A DNA stretch of 64,000 bases from Brevibacterium sp. 'Marine' (GCF_012844365.1 NZ_CP051626.1:1612001-1676000); one strand, 5' to 3'. Positions 26,233-36,131 are shown, counted from the stretch's first letter. Numbers and translations are program-made. Notes: a model not told the origin generated them from the letters alone.

Positions 26233-27702
26233 ATGACCGAAAACGATCAGCAGCATCCTCCGAACCGATTCCGTGGGGCATGGGAGGCGTTCCGGCGGGG
26301 ACGCGGATCCTCGCGTTCCCAGTCCGAATCCGAAATGACCCCGTCGCAGGCCGTCAGTCCCGAGGAGATCGCACTCAGTCGAATCGAGGCCGAGGCCAAA
26401 CCGTATGTGGCTCCGGGTCTCAAACTCGCTGCTGCGTGGTCGTGGCGGTCGATCGTCGTGCTCGTGGCGATCGGCGTGGCCCTGTGGCTCCTGTCGAAGA
26501 TCTCCAGCGTCGTGCTGCCCGTGCTCATCGCTCTGCTGTTGGCCGCTCTGCTCGCTCCGCTGACCGGGTGGCTGAAGAAGAAGCGTGTACCGCGCGGCGG
26601 GGCCGCTGCGATCTCCTTCATCGGGTTCATCGTCATCGTGCTCGGCCTCTTCGGCCTCGTCGGTCAGCAGATCTATTCCGGCATGCCCGATCTCGTCAGA
26701 CAGGTCATCGCCGGTGTGTCCGGAATCAGCGGCTGGTTGGCCACGAGTCCCTTCGGCATCGATGCCTCGACCATCTCGAGCTATATCGACGAGGCGATCA
26801 AGACCGCGACGAGCTTCTTCCAGAACAACAGCAGCCAACTTCTCGGCGGTGCCCTGGAGGCCACCTCCTCGGTGGGCACCTTCCTCACCGGTATGGCCGT
26901 CTGCCTGTTCGCGACGTTCTTCTTCCTCTATGACGGAGAGAACATCTTCAGGTGGGTCATGAACCTGCTGCCGGTTCCCGCCCGCCCCGTCGCCACAGGA
27001 GCCGCTCGGCGTGGGTGGACGACCCTCGTGCAGTATGTGCGGGTCCAGATCCTCGTCGCCGCAGTCGATGCGATCGGCATCGGCATCGGCGCTGCGTTCC
27101 TCGGGATCCCTCTGGTCATTCCCATGACCGTGCTCGTCTTCCTCACCTCGTTCGTCCCCGTCGTCGGCGCCATCGCCTCCGGCGCGGTCGCCGTGCTCGT
27201 CGCTCTGGTCTCGAACGGACTGGTCAGCGCGGTGATCATGTTGGCCGTGGTCATCGCGGTCCAGCAGATCGAAAGCCAGGTCCTGCAGCCTTTCCTGATG
27301 GGCAAGGCCGTGTCCGTCCACCCGCTGGCCGTGATCCTCGCGGTCACCGGAGGCGGCTTCCTCTTCGGCATCGTCGGTGCCCTCTTCGCCGTTCCCCTGG
27401 TGGCGGTGCTCAACAGCGTCGTCAGCTATATCGTGCGCACGAACGCCGGTGACTCCGAGGCCGCAGAGGATGATCCGGTGCGAGACCCGAAGCGAGACCC
27501 GGACGAGCGAGAAGCCACCGCTGTCCTGGAGACAGCGAAGGAACGGCTCACCGATGCCGTCCGCGAATCCGCGGAGGTCGAACGCGCATCAGATACCGAA
27601 CCGCCCGATTCGGCAGGAACCGGAACAACCGGTTCGACGACGTCGGGTGAGCCCGGTTCGGCAGAGCCCGGACGGCCGAAGAAGAGCCCCGACGACGCCT
27701 GA
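26233..27702 (+). CDS. AI-2E family transporter
   Basis: A 489-residue membrane protein from ATG 26233. About eight transmembrane helices lie between residues 70 and 405, including SIVVLVAIGVALWLLSKISS and AVILAVTGGGFLFGIVGALFAVPLVAV, the conserved end block of the family. The N-terminal 65 residues and the C-terminal 85 are charged and probably disordered. The family includes TqsA-type exporters and sodium/proton antiporters, so the substrate cannot be assigned. CAACAA and TTGTTG form an inverted repeat just upstream (about 26213-26227). A perfect palindrome follows the gene. Confidence 0.9.
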   Translation: MTENDQQHPPNRFRGAWEAFRRGRGSSRSQSESEMTPSQAVSPEEIALSRIEAEAKPYVAPGLKLAAAWSWRSIVVLVAIGVALWLLSKISSVVLPVLIALLLAALLAPLTGWLKKKRVPRGGAAAISFIGFIVIVLGLFGLVGQQIYSGMPDLVRQVIAGVSGISGWLATSPFGIDASTISSYIDEAIKTATSFFQNNSSQLLGGALEATSSVGTFLTGMAVCLFATFFFLYDGENIFRWVMNLLPVPARPVATGAARRGWTTLVQYVRVQILVAAVDAIGIGIGAAFLGIPLVIPMTVLVFLTSFVPVVGAIASGAVAVLVALVSNGLVSAVIMLAVVIAVQQIESQVLQPFLMGKAVSVHPLAVILAVTGGGFLFGIVGALFAVPLVAVLNSVVSYIVRTNAGDSEAAEDDPVRDPKRDPDEREATAVLETAKERLTDAVRESAEVERASDTEPPDSAGTGTTGSTTSGEPGSAEPGRPKKSPDDA

Positions 27703-27753
27703 ACCTCGGACCAGGCGACCCGGCAGGACGCGTCTGAACCGGAGTGAATAGAG

Positions 27754-27785
27754 AAGTGGGCGGGTGCGATCGCACCCGCCCACTT
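27754..27785. terminator. 32-base palindrome between AI-2E and greA
   Basis: AAGTGGGCGGGTGCGA (27754-27769) is the exact reverse complement of 27770-27785. It stands between converging genes and should end transcription from both sides. Confidence 0.8.
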
Positions 27786-27799
27786 GTGTCTGTCGATGA

Positions 27800-28294
27800 T
27801 CAGCCGGTGAAGGCTTCGACGGAATCGACCTTGACCTCGATGGTCTTGCCGTTCGGAGCCTCGTATGAGGTCGTGTCTCCGGCCTTGACGCCGAGGACAG
27901 CCGCTCCGAGCGGCGACTTCTCCGAGAAGACGTCGATATCGGAGTCCCCGGCGATCTCGCGGTTGCCCAGCAGGAACCGCATACTGTTGCCCGCGACGGT
28001 CGCAGTGACGACGGTTCCGGGGGCCACGGTCTTGCCGTCGCTGTCGTTCGAGCCGACCTTGGCGTTGCGCAGCAGCACCTCGAGCTGGCGGATGCGAGCT
28101 TCCTGCTTGCCCTGCTCATCACGTGCTGCGTGATAACCGCTGTTCTCCTTCAAGTCACCCTCGTCGCGGGCGGCTTCGATCTTCTCAGCAATCTCTGCAC
28201 GACCCGGTCCGGAGAGATGCTCGAGTTCCTTCGACAGGCGGTCAAAGGCTTCCTGGGTCAACCATGTCTCTTCCTGGGTGACTTCCTCGGTCAT
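27800..28294 (-). CDS. greA: Transcription elongation factor GreA
   Basis: A 164-residue protein with the N-terminal coiled coil (LTQEAFDRLSKELEHL, EIAEKIEAARDEGDLKENSGYHAARDEQ, which includes the acidic tip) and the C-terminal FKBP-like domain (SEKSPLGAAVLGVKAGDTTSYEAPNG). GreA stimulates RNA cleavage by backtracked RNA polymerase. ATG 28294 is chosen because GAAGGAG precedes it; an upstream in-frame ATG at 28363 would read through the terminator of the preceding gene. Confidence 0.96.
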   Translation of the reverse strand: MTEEVTQEETWLTQEAFDRLSKELEHLSGPGRAEIAEKIEAARDEGDLKENSGYHAARDEQGKQEARIRQLEVLLRNAKVGSNDSDGKTVAPGTVVTATVAGNSMRFLLGNREIAGDSDIDVFSEKSPLGAAVLGVKAGDTTSYEAPNGKTIEVKVDSVEAFTG

Positions 28295-28341
28295 GACTTC
28301 TCCTTCTTCGGTCGGTGCACTGACGGGCGTGTCAGGCAACG

Positions 28342-28369
28342 AAAAAACCGGGCGTATGGGCACGCCCGG
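28342..28369 (-). terminator. Intrinsic terminator after the DUF4307 gene
   Basis: On the minus strand CCGGGCG (28369-28363) pairs with CGCCCGG (28354-28348), followed by six Ts (28347-28342). This is a textbook rho-independent terminator, about 114 bases after the DUF4307 stop. Confidence 0.9.
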
Positions 28370-28483
28370 AAGTTGAATGAAACTACAGTGTAACGCATCT
28401 GCAGGGAAAAAATGATGAGCTCGATCACGTTGCCTGCCGCGAGCCGGAAGTTCGCAGCCGCAAGCCGCATCCTCGTGCGAGAA

Positions 28484-28909
28484 CTATTCGAACCAGCAGG
28501 AGTCCACGTGACCGGAGGCCGCCAGCTGAGTCGTGGCCAGGTCGACGTCGACGCGCTTCGGCGAATTCGGATCGGCATTCGGATCGGCAGCAACGGTCAC
28601 CTCGGTGAAGCCGACGATCGCTTCGTGCTCATTCGTGGCCTGGACGATGCAGTGCACGTCGCGTTCCTGATCCGGAAATATTCCGACGCTGACGTGCGTT
28701 GACGAGTTGTCGACAACCGAATAGTCAAGAGTGCGCGGTGTCGTGGGATTCGTCTGCGGACGGAAGGCCCAGACAGCGATGACGGCGACCACAGCGGCGA
28801 GGACGACGACGGCGATGATCTTCGCTCGACGACTCAGCTCTCGTGTGGGCCTGCTGGTCCGGCCGTAGCGATCATCATGCAGTGGTGGTGCCACTGTTAC
28901 CTCAGTCAT
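28484..28909 (-). CDS. DUF4307 membrane protein
   Basis: A 141-residue protein from ATG 28909 (GAGGAATTCA upstream). One transmembrane helix lies at about residues 30-50 (IIAVVVLAAVVAVIAVWAF). The outer part (LDYSVVDNSSTHVSVGIFPDQERDVHCIVQATNEHEAIVGFTEVTV) is beta-rich with two cysteines. DUF4307 is an actinobacterial family regularly found next to mca, as here. Its role is unknown. Confidence 0.88.
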   Translation of the reverse strand: MTEVTVAPPLHDDRYGRTSRPTRELSRRAKIIAVVVLAAVVAVIAVWAFRPQTNPTTPRTLDYSVVDNSSTHVSVGIFPDQERDVHCIVQATNEHEAIVGFTEVTVAADPNADPNSPKRVDVDLATTQLAASGHVDSCWFE

Positions 28910-29032
28910 TGAATTCCTCATTAAGTACTTCGCGCACTAATCTAGAGTAGTCGATCCTCTGCCGGCGATCATGTCAGCCGCAGCGCCGGCAGGAGGTGGC
29001 CACCAGGCTGAATCGAAAGGGACATTTAGGAT

Positions 29033-30043
29033 ATGACTTCGCTTCCGTACCATGGGCTGCGCCTGTTGGCCGTCCATGCCCACCCCGACGACGAATCCTC
29101 CAAGGGTGCGGCAACGACCGCGAAGTACGCGTCTCTGGGTGCGCGGGTGCTCATCGCCACGATGACCGGCGGTGAGGCCGGCGACATCCTCAACCCCGCT
29201 CTGCTGCAGAGCCCGAAGGCCAGCCGCGATATCGCCGGTCTCCGTCGTGAGGAGATGGCGACTGCTGCCGCCGCTCTCGGTGCCGAACATGTCTGGGTCG
29301 GGCACGTCGACTCGGGGCTGCCCGACGGTGATTTCGACAACCAGACTCCTCCGGGATGCTTCTATCGTGTCCCCGATGAGGTCGCGATGCTGCCCCTCGT
29401 GCACATCATCCGCACCTTCCGGCCGCAGGTGGTGACCACCTACGACGAGCTCGGCGGTTATCCTCATCCCGACCACATCAAGAACCATGCCGTGACCATG
29501 GCCGCCGTCGAGGCCGCCGCTGATGCGGCCTCTCATCCCGAGCTCGGTGAGCCGTGGCAGGTGCAGAAGATCTACTTCAATCAGGACCTGTCGGCGAAGA
29601 AGTGGATCACCATCCACGAGAAGATGCTCGAGGCGGGACTCGAATCCCCGTTCGCCGACCACCTCGAGGATTTCAAGAAGCGCGACAATCAACGCCACAA
29701 CTGGTTGAGCACCCGCATCGACTGCTCCGAGTTCTTCACTGCTCGCGATCGGGCGCTGCTTTCCCATGCCACTCAGATCGACCCCGAGGGCGGCTTCTTC
29801 TCTGCTTCTCGCAAGGCCGCTCGCACGTACTGGCCGACCGAGGAGTTCGAACTGGCTCTCGACCTCACCGGCCGTGAACCGCTGAACCGCGATCTCGACT
29901 TCCAGGAGACCGATCTGTTCGCCTGTGTGACCTTCGATGACGGTCGTCGCGTTCCCGATGAGGGGATGCTCCCGGCATCACCGGCCGCCGACGACCTCGA
30001 CGCTGAAGCAGCAGTCCCGACCGAAAGCGATGCCCGCGCATGA
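29033..30043 (+). CDS. mca: Mycothiol S-conjugate amidase
   Basis: A 336-residue LmbE-like metallohydrolase. HAHPDDE at residues 15-21 supplies zinc ligands, with further ligand regions at GGYPHPDHIKNHA. Mca cleaves mycothiol conjugates of toxins and electrophiles to give mercapturic acids, which are exported. Its presence shows that the organism makes mycothiol. It is paired with a small membrane protein gene by a four-base overlap and diverges from the DUF4307 gene, the common arrangement. Confidence 0.95.
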   Translation: MTSLPYHGLRLLAVHAHPDDESSKGAATTAKYASLGARVLIATMTGGEAGDILNPALLQSPKASRDIAGLRREEMATAAAALGAEHVWVGHVDSGLPDGDFDNQTPPGCFYRVPDEVAMLPLVHIIRTFRPQVVTTYDELGGYPHPDHIKNHAVTMAAVEAAADAASHPELGEPWQVQKIYFNQDLSAKKWITIHEKMLEAGLESPFADHLEDFKKRDNQRHNWLSTRIDCSEFFTARDRALLSHATQIDPEGGFFSASRKAARTYWPTEEFELALDLTGREPLNRDLDFQETDLFACVTFDDGRRVPDEGMLPASPAADDLDAEAAVPTESDARA

Positions 30044-30423
30044 TATTCGCGTCCTCTCCGACCCCGACTCCGGACGGAGGCGCACCGGACCCGGATCTGG
30101 TGACACCCGGAACGATCGGCTTCCTGGCTACCCTCGTCATCGTGATCCTGACGATCTTCCTCATCCGGGACGCTCTGCGTCGTGTCCGTCGGGTGCGGGC
30201 CCGATCGGGTGCGAATGATGCCTACCCGATCCCGCTGCGTAGGCATGTGGTTCCGAATCAGTCGACGCTCTCAGGGCCGGATGCACCCGAACCGGAGACC
30301 GCTGAGCGCGACTCCGACGCAGCCGCCGATACCGGACCATCCGATGCAGATCGCCGAGGCGGCGCGACGGAGGAGCCGATCGATTCCTCCGAATCCTCCG
30401 ACGAACGGAATGGACGAGCCTGA
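30040..30423 (+). CDS. Small single-pass membrane protein downstream of mca
   Basis: A 127-residue protein with one transmembrane helix at about residues 25-43 (TIGFLATLVIVILTIFLIRD), a short basic stretch after it (ALRRVRRVRARSG) and a disordered acidic tail. By the positive-inside rule the tail is cytoplasmic. Its start overlaps the mca stop (ATGA). I recognise no domain. Similar small proteins commonly follow mca in actinobacteria. Confidence 0.75.
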   Translation: MIFASSPTPTPDGGAPDPDLVTPGTIGFLATLVIVILTIFLIRDALRRVRRVRARSGANDAYPIPLRRHVVPNQSTLSGPDAPEPETAERDSDAAADTGPSDADRRGGATEEPIDSSESSDERNGRA

Positions 30424-30449
30424 GGCTCTGAGGTCCTGTGCCCATAGAC

Positions 30450-30483
30450 ACCGGCGCGATCACCGATGGGTGATCGCGCCGGT
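30450..30483. terminator. 15-bp stem-loop between mca unit and trhA
   Basis: ACCGGCGCGATCACC (30450-30464) pairs exactly with GGTGATCGCGCCGGT (30469-30483) around GATG. It lies between converging genes. Confidence 0.8.
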
Positions 30484-30552
30484 TGCGTCCGTGCAGACTC
30501 AGCTGAAGGACGAAGAGCCGGGGCGGACCGTCCGGACTCAGTCGAATGGAGT

Positions 30553-31338
30553 TCAGTAGGCGGCGACGGCGGCGATGATGAGCGCGGCGAGATGGCAGCC
30601 GTAGCCGAGGATCGTGAGGATATGGAAGATCTCATGGAAGCCGAGCCACTTCGGTGAGGGGTTCGGCCGCTTGATCCCATAGATCACGGCGCCGGCGATA
30701 TAGCACACACCGCCGAGGACGACGAGGAGGCCGACGGCGAAGTTCGTCGCCCAGATCTGAGGGATGTATCCGACTCCGGCGACCCCGAACCCGACGTAGA
30801 TGGGCACGAAGAGCCACCTCGGCGCGGTGGTGAAGATCGTACGGAAGGCCACTCCGAGGGCGGCGGCACCCCAGAGCACGGACAGCAGGAGGATCGCCTG
30901 GTCGGTGGTGAGCATCAGCACGGCCAGCGGAGTGTACGTGCCGGCGGTGATGAGGAAGATGTTCGCATGGTCGAGCCGCCGCAGGACCAGGCGGGCGCGG
31001 GTGCGCCAGCGGCCTCGGTGGTAGACGGCGGAGGTGCCGAAGAGCAGCATGCCGGTGACGGCGAAGATCGCGGCGGCGATACGCGATTCGATCGTCGGGG
31101 AGATGATCACCAACGCCAGGCCGCCGATCATCGACAGAGGGAATGCACCGGCGTGGAACCATCCACGCAGCTTCGGCTTGACCTGACCGGCCAGTTTCGT
31201 CAGTTCGGCTCGCAGAGCCGAGCGGCGACGGGCGATGCGGTGGTCATCGGCGGGCGGTAAATCATCCGCACCGGCTGAACCGACGGGCCCGGAGCCGTCG
31301 GGGACGGCTGGAGAGGAATCGGTGAGCGAAGCGTTCAT
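30553..31338 (-). CDS. trhA: TrhA/hemolysin III family membrane protein
   Basis: A 261-residue PAQR/hemolysin III-type protein. The N-terminal 55 residues are polar; seven transmembrane helices follow. Conserved features are HAGAFPLSMIGGLALVI, FGTSAVYHRGRWR (S and H of the putative metal site), LDHANIFLITAGTYTPL and the end block GFHEIFHILTILGYGCHLAAL with two histidines. The family regulates membrane homeostasis; the haemolysin name is historical. Confidence 0.92.
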   Translation of the reverse strand: MNASLTDSSPAVPDGSGPVGSAGADDLPPADDHRIARRRSALRAELTKLAGQVKPKLRGWFHAGAFPLSMIGGLALVIISPTIESRIAAAIFAVTGMLLFGTSAVYHRGRWRTRARLVLRRLDHANIFLITAGTYTPLAVLMLTTDQAILLLSVLWGAAALGVAFRTIFTTAPRWLFVPIYVGFGVAGVGYIPQIWATNFAVGLLVVLGGVCYIAGAVIYGIKRPNPSPKWLGFHEIFHILTILGYGCHLAALIIAAVAAY

Positions 31339-31442
31339 GGGTCCATAGTAGCCAGCGCGCCTGAGGCCGCGTTCAGCATCGTCGGCTAGTAGTCTTATAC
31401 AGTGTTCGAGCCGACCGACGACCCATATGGAAGAGGACAGCT

Positions 31443-32204
31443 GTGGCGCGACCCGTGAACCTGCTCTATCGGCTGTACGAGCGACGGCTCAAGCGTGAGC
31501 TCGACAAGTCGGTTCCGGTTCCGCGGCACGTCGGCGTCATCACCGACGGCAATCGCCGGTGGGCGAAAGAATTCGGGGCCACGACCGCAGACGGTCACCG
31601 GGCCGGAGCGGCGAAGATCGTCGAATTCCTCGGCTGGTGTCACGAGATCGACGTGGAGATCGTCACTCTCTATGTTCTGTCCAAGGAGAACCTCGCCCGT
31701 TCCGCCGAAGAAGTGTCGATCCTCATCGAGATCATCTCGGATCTGGTGGAGAAGATCGCAGCGCTCGACGGCGTCGGCGTCCAACTCGTCGGTGATCTCG
31801 AGATCGTTCCACCGGATCTGCGGGCCCGCTTGGAAGCCGTGACGACGACCGAGGACTGCGGCATGCGCGTCAACGTCGCCGTCGGCTACGGCGGCCGACA
31901 GGAGATCGTCAACGCGGTGAAATCCCTGCTGCGGACTCAGGCCGACGACGGCACGGATCTCGAGACCATCATCTCCGAGCTGTCTCCCGAGCAGATCGGC
32001 GAACACCTCTACACCAAGGGCCAGCCGGATCCCGACCTCATCATCCGCTCGTCGGGAGAGCAGCGACTCTCCGGCTTCCTCATGTGGCAGAGCGCCTACT
32101 CGGAGTTCTATTTCTGCGAAGCCTACTGGCCGGACTTCCGTCGCACGGATTTCCTCCGTGCCGTGCGCGACTACGGTCTGCGGCAGCGCCGCTTCGGCAA
32201 ATAG
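31443..32204 (+). CDS. uppS: Cis-prenyltransferase (UppS-like)
   Basis: A 253-residue (cis)-prenyl diphosphate synthase. VITDGNRRW carries the catalytic aspartate (D35); other blocks are LYVLSKENLARS, VNVAVGYGGRQEIVNAV and PDPDLIIRSSGEQRLSGFLMWQSAYSEFYF. The enzyme makes either the short farnesyl product (Mycobacterium Rv1086 type) or the undecaprenyl/decaprenyl carrier for cell-wall synthesis; chain length cannot be read from sequence alone. The start is GTG 31443 after GGAAGAGGACAG. Confidence 0.93.
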   Translation: MARPVNLLYRLYERRLKRELDKSVPVPRHVGVITDGNRRWAKEFGATTADGHRAGAAKIVEFLGWCHEIDVEIVTLYVLSKENLARSAEEVSILIEIISDLVEKIAALDGVGVQLVGDLEIVPPDLRARLEAVTTTEDCGMRVNVAVGYGGRQEIVNAVKSLLRTQADDGTDLETIISELSPEQIGEHLYTKGQPDPDLIIRSSGEQRLSGFLMWQSAYSEFYFCEAYWPDFRRTDFLRAVRDYGLRQRRFGK

Positions 32205-32415
32205 GGCCTGCCGGCGGTCCGCGCGGATTCACGGCCGTGTGACGGTGGAATCCCGCATTCACTCGAAGTTCATGACCTCGACTTGCCCGAACACGCGTGC
32301 CGCTGCCGTCTGCGAGGGCGAACCGGGTTAGGTTGACTGTAGTTGGTCGACACCAACCCGAGATCGGGGGATGTCAGAACCGGATCTCGGCGGAACTCAC
32401 GCCTCAGAGGTCCTC

Positions 32416-33723
32416 ATGGCTGAAAAAGTCCACACCTACGTTCTCGACACCTCGGTGCTGCTGTCGGATCCCGGAGCGCTTCTGCGCTTCGCCGAACACC
32501 ACGTCGTCATCCCGCTCATCGTCGTCTCCGAACTCGAGGGCAAACGCAATCATCCCGAACTCGGATTCACCGCACGCAAAGCCCTCCACATCCTCGACGA
32601 CTTCCGTTCCGACTACGACCGATTGGATCAGCCCATTCCGGTCGGCGATGCGGGCGGAACGCTGCGGGTCGAGCTCAACCACATCGACGCCTCCACGATG
32701 CCGGTCGGCTTCGACCGGACGGAGAACGACACCCGCATCCTGGCCGTGGCCCGCAACCTCTCTGCCGAAGGCTGTGACGTGGTCGTCGTGACCAAGGACG
32801 TGCCGATGCGAGTGAAAGCTTCGGCCCTGGGTCTGCACGCGGAGGAGTATCTGGCGGAGCTGGCCGTCGACTCCGGGTTCACCGGGATGAGCGAGCTCGG
32901 CCTCGACGACGAGCAGATGAGCGAGTTCTACGATTCGGGGTCGGTCGTCACCGAGGAGGTCTCCGACGAGGTGGTCAACACCGGTGTCGTCATCACCTCA
33001 CCGCGCGGATCCGGACTGGGACGTGTGCGCAGCGGCAACCGAGTGTCGATGGTGCGCGGGGATCGTGACATCTTCGGCGTCCACGGCCGATCGGCGGAAC
33101 AGCGGATCGCCATCGACATGCTGCTCGACGACGCCCTGGGGATCGTGTCGATGGGAGGGCGAGCCGGAACGGGGAAGTCCGCGCTGGCCCTCATGGCGGG
33201 CCTGCAGAAGGTGCTCGAGGAGAACAAGCACTCGAAGATCATGGTCTTCCGCCCCCTCTACGCCGTCGGCGGGCAGAACCTCGGCTACCTGCCCGGCAGC
33301 GAAGGTGAGAAGATGAACCCCTGGGCGGAGGCCGTGTTCGACACCCTCAGCGCGCTGGTGAGCAAGAACGTCATCGACGAGGTGGTCAACAGAGAGATCC
33401 TCGAAGTGCTGCCGCTCACGCACATCCGAGGACGGTCGCTCCACGATGCATTCGTCATCGTCGATGAGGCACAGTCGTTGGAGCGCAATGTTCTGCTCAC
33501 CGTGCTCTCACGCATCGGAATGAACTCGAAGGTGGTGCTCACCCACGATGTCGCCCAGCGCGACAACCTGCGAGTGGGCAGGCACGACGGAGTCGCCGCG
33601 GTGATCGAGAAGCTCAAGGGCCACGAACTGTTCGCCCATGTCACGCTGACACGGTCCGAGAGGTCGGAGATCGCGGCTCTGGTCACCGATGTCCTCGAGG
33701 AGTTCGACCCGTTCCGGTCCTGA
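32416..33723 (+). CDS. PIN-PhoH fusion ATPase (PhoH2-like)
   Basis: A 435-residue protein. The N-terminal PIN nuclease domain ([46 protein letters not shown]) spans about residues 1-135. The C-terminal PhoH ATPase has Walker [14 protein letters not shown] near residue 246 and Walker [16 protein letters not shown]. PhoH2 proteins are RNA helicases with ribonuclease activity. ATG 32416 follows GAGGTCC; an upstream ATG at 32371 is in frame but lacks such a site. Nothing else but promoter sequence is seen in the 211 bases before it. Confidence 0.93.
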   Translation: MAEKVHTYVLDTSVLLSDPGALLRFAEHHVVIPLIVVSELEGKRNHPELGFTARKALHILDDFRSDYDRLDQPIPVGDAGGTLRVELNHIDASTMPVGFDRTENDTRILAVARNLSAEGCDVVVVTKDVPMRVKASALGLHAEEYLAELAVDSGFTGMSELGLDDEQMSEFYDSGSVVTEEVSDEVVNTGVVITSPRGSGLGRVRSGNRVSMVRGDRDIFGVHGRSAEQRIAIDMLLDDALGIVSMGGRAGTGKSALALMAGLQKVLEENKHSKIMVFRPLYAVGGQNLGYLPGSEGEKMNPWAEAVFDTLSALVSKNVIDEVVNREILEVLPLTHIRGRSLHDAFVIVDEAQSLERNVLLTVLSRIGMNSKVVLTHDVAQRDNLRVGRHDGVAAVIEKLKGHELFAHVTLTRSERSEIAALVTDVLEEFDPFRS

Positions 33724-33740
33724 GCCTCTGTTCCGGTCGC

Positions 33741-33872
33741 CGACCGCTCACGTCACCGCCGGTGTATCGCGCTATGCGGTGAGCGGTCGACGCTGCGGTG
33801 AGCGGTCGACGCTGCGGTGAGCGGTCGACGCTGCAGTGGGCGGTCGACGCTGGGGTGAGCGGTCGACGGGGC
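33741..33872. repeat. Five tandem 19-base repeats with an inverted copy
   Basis: The 19-base unit GGTGAGCGGTCGACGCTGC is repeated at 33778-33796, 33797-33815 and 33816-33834 without change, then with changes at 33835-33853 and 33854-33872. Each copy holds GTCGAC. An inverted copy of the core, CGACCGCTCAC, lies at 33741-33751 and can pair with GTGAGCGGTCG of the repeats. The array lies between the converging PhoH and fumC genes. Confidence 0.85.
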
Positions 33873-33895
33873 TCGAAATGGGCCGCGGACACGAA

Positions 33896-33927
33896 ACGGC
33901 GCCCGGACGATTCCGTCCGGGCGCCGT
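33896..33927. terminator. 14-bp stem-loop after fumC
   Basis: ACGGCGCCCGGACG (33896-33909) pairs exactly with CGTCCGGGCGCCGT (33914-33927) around ATTC, 23 bases beyond the fumC stop. Confidence 0.8.
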
Positions 33928-33949
33928 CTCGATCTGTCAGACCGGAGGC

Positions 33950-35353
33950 TTACTTGTAGCTGCCGATCATCGTGGTGACGTCGAGGGCCTTGTCGAGGTC
34001 GGCCTCGGTGATGGAGCCGTTCTCGACGAAGCCGAGAGCGATCGTCGCTTCCTTCACCGTCATCTTCTCGGCCACGGCATGCTTGGCGATCTTCGCAGCG
34101 GCCTCGTAGCCGATGACCTTGTTCAGCGGCGTGACGATGGAGGGGCTCGCCTCGGCGAGGAAGCGGGCACGTTCCTCATTGGCGGTGAGTCCGTCGATCA
34201 TCTTCTCGGCCATAACGGTCGAAGCATTCGCGAGCAGGCGGATCGACTCGAGCAGGTTCGAGGCCATGACGGGGATGCCGACGTTGAGCTCGAACGCGCC
34301 GTTGGTCGACGACAGCGACACGGAGGTGTCGTTGCCGATGACCTGAGCGGCGACCTGAATGGTGGCCTCACAGATGACCGGGTTGACTTTGCCGGGCATG
34401 ATCGAGGACCCGGGCTGCAGGTCGGGGATGGCGATCTCGCCGAGGCCGGTGTTCGGTCCCGAGCCCATCCAGCGCAGATCGTTGCAGATCTTCATGTAGC
34501 CGTAGGCGATGGTCCGCAGCTGGCCGGAGGCCTCGATGAGTCCATCGCGGTTGGCCTGCGCCTCGAAGTGGTTGCGTGCCTCGGTGATCGGCAGTCCGGT
34601 CTCCTCGGCGAGGATCTCGACCACGCGGGAGGAGAAGCCGTCGGGGGTGTTGATGCCGGTGCCCACAGCGGTTCCGCCCTGCGGGACCTCTGCCACGCGC
34701 GGCAGGGAAGCCTCGATGCGCTCGATTCCGTAACGGACCTGAGCGGCATAGCCGCCGAACTCCTGACCGAGCGTCACCGGAGTGGCATCCATGAGGTGGG
34801 TGCGGCCGGACTTGACGATGGAGGAGAACTCGTTCGCCTTCTTCTCCAGCGAAGTCGCCAGGGTGTCCATGGCCGGGATGAGGGTGTTGACCAGGGCCTT
34901 GGTCACGGCCAGGTGCACCGAGGTGGGGAAGACGTCGTTCGACGACTGCGAGGCGTTGACGTGGTCGTTCGGGTGGACGTTGATTCCGTCGGCTTCGAGC
35001 GCCTTCGTCGCGAGCGAGGCCAGAACCTCGTTGGTGTTCATGTTCGACGAGGTTCCCGAACCGGTCTGGAACACGTCGATGGGGAAGTGGGCGTCGAATT
35101 CGCCTGCGATGACCTGATCGGCGGCGTTCTGGATGGCTGTGGCACGAGCTTCGTCGAGCACGCCGAGTTCGGCGTTGGCCTTGGCTGCGGCCTTCTTCAC
35201 CTGTGCCAGTGCGGCGATGTGAGCGGATTCGAGGGTCTTGCCCGAGATCGGGAAGTTCTCGACGGCACGCTGGGTCTGTGCGCTGTAGAGGGCGTCTTTG
35301 GGGACTTTGACCTCACCCATGGTGTCGTGTTCGATGCGGAATTCTTCGGTCAT
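33950..35353 (-). CDS. fumC: Fumarate hydratase class II
   Basis: A 467-residue fumarase/aspartase-superfamily enzyme converting fumarate and malate in the TCA cycle. The signature [12 protein letters not shown] is near residues 318-329; [14 protein letters not shown] and [17 protein letters not shown] are the other two conserved regions. It appears to be the last gene of a minus-strand group glpX-carbonic anhydrase-fumC (gaps 60 and 91 bases). Confidence 0.96.
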   Translation of the reverse strand: MTEEFRIEHDTMGEVKVPKDALYSAQTQRAVENFPISGKTLESAHIAALAQVKKAAAKANAELGVLDEARATAIQNAADQVIAGEFDAHFPIDVFQTGSGTSSNMNTNEVLASLATKALEADGINVHPNDHVNASQSSNDVFPTSVHLAVTKALVNTLIPAMDTLATSLEKKANEFSSIVKSGRTHLMDATPVTLGQEFGGYAAQVRYGIERIEASLPRVAEVPQGGTAVGTGINTPDGFSSRVVEILAEETGLPITEARNHFEAQANRDGLIEASGQLRTIAYGYMKICNDLRWMGSGPNTGLGEIAIPDLQPGSSIMPGKVNPVICEATIQVAAQVIGNDTSVSLSSTNGAFELNVGIPVMASNLLESIRLLANASTVMAEKMIDGLTANEERARFLAEASPSIVTPLNKVIGYEAAAKIAKHAVAEKMTVKEATIALGFVENGSITEADLDKALDVTTMIGSYK

Positions 35354-35444
35354 TGTTGTCCTTTCCGTTGGGTGCCGGGGAAATGATTGCGGAGTTCAGG
35401 GTCGTTGAGAGCCTGAATGGGTGACCACCGAGGCGGTCGGTCGC

Positions 35445-36071
35445 TTAAGAAGCGTAGGTGGAGACCGCGGCCTCGTCGCCTCCGTACTGGGCGACGACCG
35501 TGGTGTGGCCGTCGTGGAGCTGGTAGGTGAGTCCGACGATGATGAGTCGGCCGTCGTCGACTGCGGTCTTGATGATCGTCGACAGCTGCATGATCTTGTC
35601 GACGGTGTCCATGGTGTTCTGACCGACGGTCTCGTTGATCGTGGTCCGTCCGTTCTTGCGGGCCCTGGCCACCGTCGGCAGGATGCGGGCGACGACGTCG
35701 GAGATGAACCCGGGAGGAGTCTCACCCGAGTCGTAGGCGTTGTAGGCCGCAGTCACGGCCCCGCAGCTGTCGTGTCCGAGCACGACGAGCAGGGGAGTGC
35801 CGAGCATTTCGACGCCGTATTCGAGCGACCCCAAGGTGACCGGGTCGATGACCTGTCCGGCATTGCGCACGACGAACATGTCACCGAGGCCGACATCGAA
35901 GATCATCTCAGCGGCGACGCGGGAGTCCGAGCAGCCGAAGAGCGTGACGAACGGGGTCTGGCTGTCCGACAGGGACTCGCGCCGTGCAGTGTCCTGGTTG
36001 GGATGCCGAGGGACATCGTCGACGAAACGCTGGTTTCCCTCGAGGAGTCGTTTCCACGCCTGATTGGGCAT
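35445..36071 (-). CDS. Beta-class carbonic anhydrase
   Basis: A 208-residue beta-carbonic anhydrase. The zinc ligands are C47 in FGCSDSR (with the D49/R51 dyad), H100 and C103 in GHDSCGAV. It interconverts CO2 and bicarbonate, supplying carboxylases such as the acyl-CoA carboxylase encoded in this window. It lies between glpX and fumC on the same strand. Confidence 0.95.
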   Translation of the reverse strand: MPNQAWKRLLEGNQRFVDDVPRHPNQDTARRESLSDSQTPFVTLFGCSDSRVAAEMIFDVGLGDMFVVRNAGQVIDPVTLGSLEYGVEMLGTPLLVVLGHDSCGAVTAAYNAYDSGETPPGFISDVVARILPTVARARKNGRTTINETVGQNTMDTVDKIMQLSTIIKTAVDDGRLIIVGLTYQLHDGHTTVVAQYGGDEAAVSTYAS

Positions 36072-36131
36072 TGCTTTCGCACCTGCTTCCGAGTTGTGTG
36101 CATCGCGCCCGGGACCGGGTGCGTTGGGAGG

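Noticed and set aside
33778-33872. Tandem repeats as a CRISPR array
   Set aside because: The 19-base units abut directly with no spacers, are too short, and no cas genes are nearby.
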